A DNA stretch of 32,279 bases from the NCBI GenBank assembly GCA_028284395.1, contig JANQRV010000515.1, positions 1-32,279 on the forward strand, given 5' to 3'. Made by a program: the position numbers and the translations under genes. The notes beneath the pieces were generated by a model. The model did not search any database, was not told the origin of the DNA, and saw only the letters and a list, made by a program, of their open reading frames with translations. This DNA is from Saprospiraceae bacterium. GTDB lineage: Bacteria; Bacteroidota; Bacteroidia; Chitinophagales; Saprospiraceae. This document shows, one piece after another, positions 30,401-32,279 of the stretch (position 1 is its first letter; every line of letters starts with the position of its first letter).

Positions 30401-32279
30401 CGTCTCCGGTACGGATACTGCCCGGGATAGTCTGCTTGCACTCCAATTCGATCAGTTTGACATCGCCGTATTGAATCCCCTGATGGATCTGCCCAACAAC
30501 TACTTGGGCGGTGCTTTGAACGGGCGGCTGGAGGCCCGTGATTTTTTATCTAATCTCAATTTCACGGCCGACCTGAGCCTGCTTGACTGGCGAATGGATA
30601 CCACTGTCATCGGCAACCTCCAATTGCTGGCACGCCAATCACCCGCTCAGCCCTTGATTGTCTTTTCATCGGCTTTGACGGGACAAGGTAATCATCTCGG
30701 TCTGGAGGGCACCTATGCCATTGACGATCGATACTTCGACCTCAAAGCGCAGTTAGAACGACTGACCATGTCTACGCTCGATCCATTCCTCAGTGGTCTT
30801 GTTCACAACAGCCAGGGATATCTTGATGGCCGGTTTTCCGTAAAGGGAGAGCCGGGGCAGCCAGTTTTAAACGGTCGTATGCAACTGCATGAGGTCCAAA
30901 CTACGGTTGACTACATCAATATTCCTTACCGGGTAGCGGAGGCCACCATCGATATTACCGACCGTGAAATCCGCTTTGGAAAGCTGGAAATGACGGATGC
31001 CGAAGGTCGATCTGCAGCATTGAGGGGTAAGATTGATCATCAATTTTTCGATGACATAACACTTGACCTGAACTTTGCTACCAATCGGTTCCAGTTTCTC
31101 AATACCACTGCCGAGAACAACGAGTTATTTTACGGCCAACTATTTCTCAAATCCGACATGACCATCCGGGGGCCGGCTGACCAACCCCGCTTTTTTATCA
31201 ACGCCGTTACCCAACCCGGTACTCGCTTTTACACCGTGCCGTTGACGGAAGAAGAAGCCATCACCCAAGAAGATTTTATCATTTTTGGCCGGCCGGGCTT
31301 GGACAGCCTCGGACGGGATACCAATTACCTCAACAACTATCGGCTGACTTCTCCCGGCGTCGATTTGCAGCTGAACTTGGAAATGACCAAAGATGCAGAA
31401 CTACAGGTCATCATCGACCCCTTGAGCGGCGACAAATTGGTTTGCAAAGGTGTCTCCAATTTGACCGTGGACATGGATCCGGCTCAAAATGTGCGCATCA
31501 ACGGAAGTTACGAATTGACGGAGGGGCGCTACTCCTTCAGCTATGAGCAACTGATCAAACGGGATTTTACCATCCTGCCCGGAAGTAAAATCAGCTTCAA
31601 TGGCGACCCTTTGCGTGCTCAACTGGACATCACGGCAGCTTACCAAACCCGGGTAGTACTGGGCGATCTGGTCCGAGATCAAATGACGGATGGCACATCG
31701 TCTGCCAGTATCCAACGAGCCGATGTACAGGTGCAAATGAAAATCTCCGGCGATCTGGCCGAACCCGTCTTGACCTTCGACATCGTCCTTTTGGGCAACC
31801 CCCAGGGTAGCATCGCAAATGCTGCTCAAAACCGGCTGCGGCAATTGCGCAACAATGAGACCGAACTCAATACCCAGGTCTTCGGTCTCCTGCTCTTCAA
31901 TAGCTTTATCGATGCGCAAAACAGCGGTCAGACCGTCACGAATGCAGGAGAGGCAGCGCTGTTATCCAGTGTCAGTAAACTGGTGTCCAATCAGCTGAAC
32001 CGCCTGGCCGGCAAACTGATCAAGGGCCTGGACCTGTCGTTGGGAGTTGAAGCCTATCGACCGGGTATTGATCCCGCGAGCACCGACCTGGCCACGGAGG
32101 TCCAACTCGGTGTTTCCAAGAGGTTGTTCAACGATCGACTCAATGTCAAGGTAGGTGGCAACCTCGACATCGGAACGGGCAGTAGTGGTGAGCAAGAGGG
32201 ACTAACGGCTTTTACCGGAGATTTTGTCCTGGAATACCGACTTTCTCCCTCCGGCAATTACTTGTTGCGCGTTTATCGC
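27408..32279 (+). CDS. tamB: TamB/AsmA-like translocation and assembly module protein, partial (runs off the right edge)
   Basis: An uninterrupted frame of 1624 codons runs from the ATG at 27408 to the last base without a stop. A membrane anchor (residues about 14-31, WLVVLLLLCLLLGLLSQW) is followed by the AsmA-like opening TEVAVEGFAWKRFQWLELKD and SGQWNYDFI. Long beta-rich repeats span the periplasm; TamB proteins form a grooved bridge that carries phospholipids or outer-membrane proteins between membranes. The C-terminal DUF490 region is recognisable from about residue 1200: YFDLKAQLERLTMSTLDPFL, then VRINGSYELTEGRYSFSYEQ and EPVLTFDIVLL. The ending LEYRLSPSGNYLLRVYR approaches the usual terminus, so only a few tens of residues are likely missing. 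A tamA-like gene often follows in this phylum. Confidence 0.9.
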   Translation, partial: MRFPTIKKISSRAGKWLVVLLLLCLLLGLLSQWKPVQDVTIRKAVSWLNKKLDTEVAVEGFAWKRFQWLELKDVLVRDQYADTLLAAKSLSIHFNPLRLLRSEVVVDRIGLSDMVTHIRRDTSGQWNYDFIRRAFAGPAQPQDSSGNARAWQIKPNSLSLQHTRITYQDQIGKVNMIAALDELKARVGRLDLAEQLLEVRNLRLERPLFYYADRSLSGPVDTDVVEVAPPVFPIVSWKIQVVHSKLEEGRFAYEKGSREKRDTVGFDPGNVMADHINWEIGDVLIHDDEISGAIRAFSLQERSGFLLEQLQGEVAWTDTMASIRNFHLQTPSSELRHTSSIAYPTLAALGLLTGKSELYRSEDLAVSIRVEEGRVSMMDLEYFLPGITKRFGTPLISGRGTIRGTLANLRLEDLNLRQGRQLHVRAAGRLRQVLDQDRLNLNLNIEDLAATYAGLAPFVGDSALPTALENWGLVQLQSKVRGDLKNLKLEDLRLTSERGPQLAGNVYTVGLPDLDNTRFQLTLDTLFTVADHWLGFFPGQTPTLLSKLGRMELSGTFDGTIRRFDTNFRLHSEAGFLQTKARFDFNEDHSNAAYDGSLILADFDLGKLGNDSLLGKANLRADITGEGLRPAEWNTKLNAHLSDLTYRNYAYDSLELTGNLQPHVFTGNIRMDDPNLRFRYQGRVPIQDSMPVYQFDLQLETLNLQPLGLSRRSIETGLDLHTDIENFQVDELEGQLILSNVFIRDSIRTYRTDSIVVVAAKDVTGHQSLNLGSDLLQFDLQGKYQLSGLANEMLAWASQYFPFGDLLARPDSLQWSDRTDLRAHLNLENPKQLTRIIAPNLRVLDGLDIDLAFQPAKGIATFQLGLPTLRYATLALDSLEIRSRPVNAGLTVEAKARQLQSGENVVLPRPGFKSVVRNDTLSFDFSSTEQTDRLLGRIAGSWITEEDYWRIELEPFMRINGVDWQIDRGHRMKYHLQEGWQIRGLDVNKGREFVRIDGVSGTDTARDSLLALQFDQFDIAVLNPLMDLPNNYLGGALNGRLEARDFLSNLNFTADLSLLDWRMDTTVIGNLQLLARQSPAQPLIVFSSALTGQGNHLGLEGTYAIDDRYFDLKAQLERLTMSTLDPFLSGLVHNSQGYLDGRFSVKGEPGQPVLNGRMQLHEVQTTVDYINIPYRVAEATIDITDREIRFGKLEMTDAEGRSAALRGKIDHQFFDDITLDLNFATNRFQFLNTTAENNELFYGQLFLKSDMTIRGPADQPRFFINAVTQPGTRFYTVPLTEEEAITQEDFIIFGRPGLDSLGRDTNYLNNYRLTSPGVDLQLNLEMTKDAELQVIIDPLSGDKLVCKGVSNLTVDMDPAQNVRINGSYELTEGRYSFSYEQLIKRDFTILPGSKISFNGDPLRAQLDITAAYQTRVVLGDLVRDQMTDGTSSASIQRADVQVQMKISGDLAEPVLTFDIVLLGNPQGSIANAAQNRLRQLRNNETELNTQVFGLLLFNSFIDAQNSGQTVTNAGEAALLSSVSKLVSNQLNRLAGKLIKGLDLSLGVEAYRPGIDPASTDLATEVQLGVSKRLFNDRLNVKVGGNLDIGTGSSGEQEGLTAFTGDFVLEYRLSPSGNYLLRVYR

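Overview
The window looks like a chromosomal segment of a Bacteroidota bacterium, most plausibly from the Saprospiria/Lewinella side of the phylum. This is inferred from gene content and signals, not from a marker gene. Three promoters follow the Bacteroidota pattern (a -33 TTTG-like box and a -7 TAnnTTTG box, 18-20 bp apart). Lipoproteins with short Cys-ended signals are common. There is a DUF4783 lipoprotein, a GbsR/MarR-type regulator, a beta-propeller/Y_Y_Y sensor and a large TamB. No rRNA, tRNA, CRISPR array, complete insertion sequence or phage gene was seen.

Layout. 0-1.8 kb: a palindromic repeat, an ECF sigma factor with its promoter, and two truncated gene pieces that meet tail to tail. 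1.8-9.1 kb: a secreted CehA/McbA-type PHP metallohydrolase, a second copy of the palindromic repeat, then a molybdenum hydroxylase locus with one 2Fe-2S subunit and two diverged Mo-binding subunits, both with Tat signals that end in a lipobox. 9.1-11.8 kb: a META-domain lipoprotein and a double-CsbD stress protein, apparently an operon, next to a GAF-AAA+-Fis sigma54 activator. A sigma54-like promoter and a dyad lie between activator and operon. 11.8-14.9 kb: a more AT-rich block with an amidohydrolase, two gene remnants, and a MarR-CPBP protease operon whose operator overlaps its promoter. 15.0-17.2 kb: a short-chain dehydrogenase and an AraC regulator, each flanked by remnants of other genes.

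17.4-21.3 kb is the most interesting block. It is a tightly packed operon of an RsbR-type STAS protein, an RsbT kinase fused to an RsbX-like phosphatase, a histidine kinase and a NarL-type response regulator. A tandem 20-bp-spaced operator and an ECF sigma gene follow. It looks like a reduced stressosome that lacks RsbS and feeds a two-component system and perhaps a sigma factor.

21.3-32.3 kb: a 5'-truncated DUF3124 copy beside an intact DUF3124 lipoprotein; a 1056-residue periplasmic-propeller sensor fused to a class III adenylate cyclase; a DUF4783 lipoprotein with a CaCA-family Ca2+/Na+ antiporter; and a TamB gene that runs off the right edge.

A recurring theme is gene decay. At least five short remnants (acetolactate-decarboxylase-like, two SDR pieces, a Mo-hydroxylase C-terminus, DUF3124) lie between intact genes. 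This suggests repeated deletion and rearrangement. Several intact genes serve stress sensing (STAS/RsbT, CsbD, META, sigma54 activator, two ECF sigmas, cyclase), so the segment reads as envelope and stress regulation mixed with an oxidative-metabolism locus.
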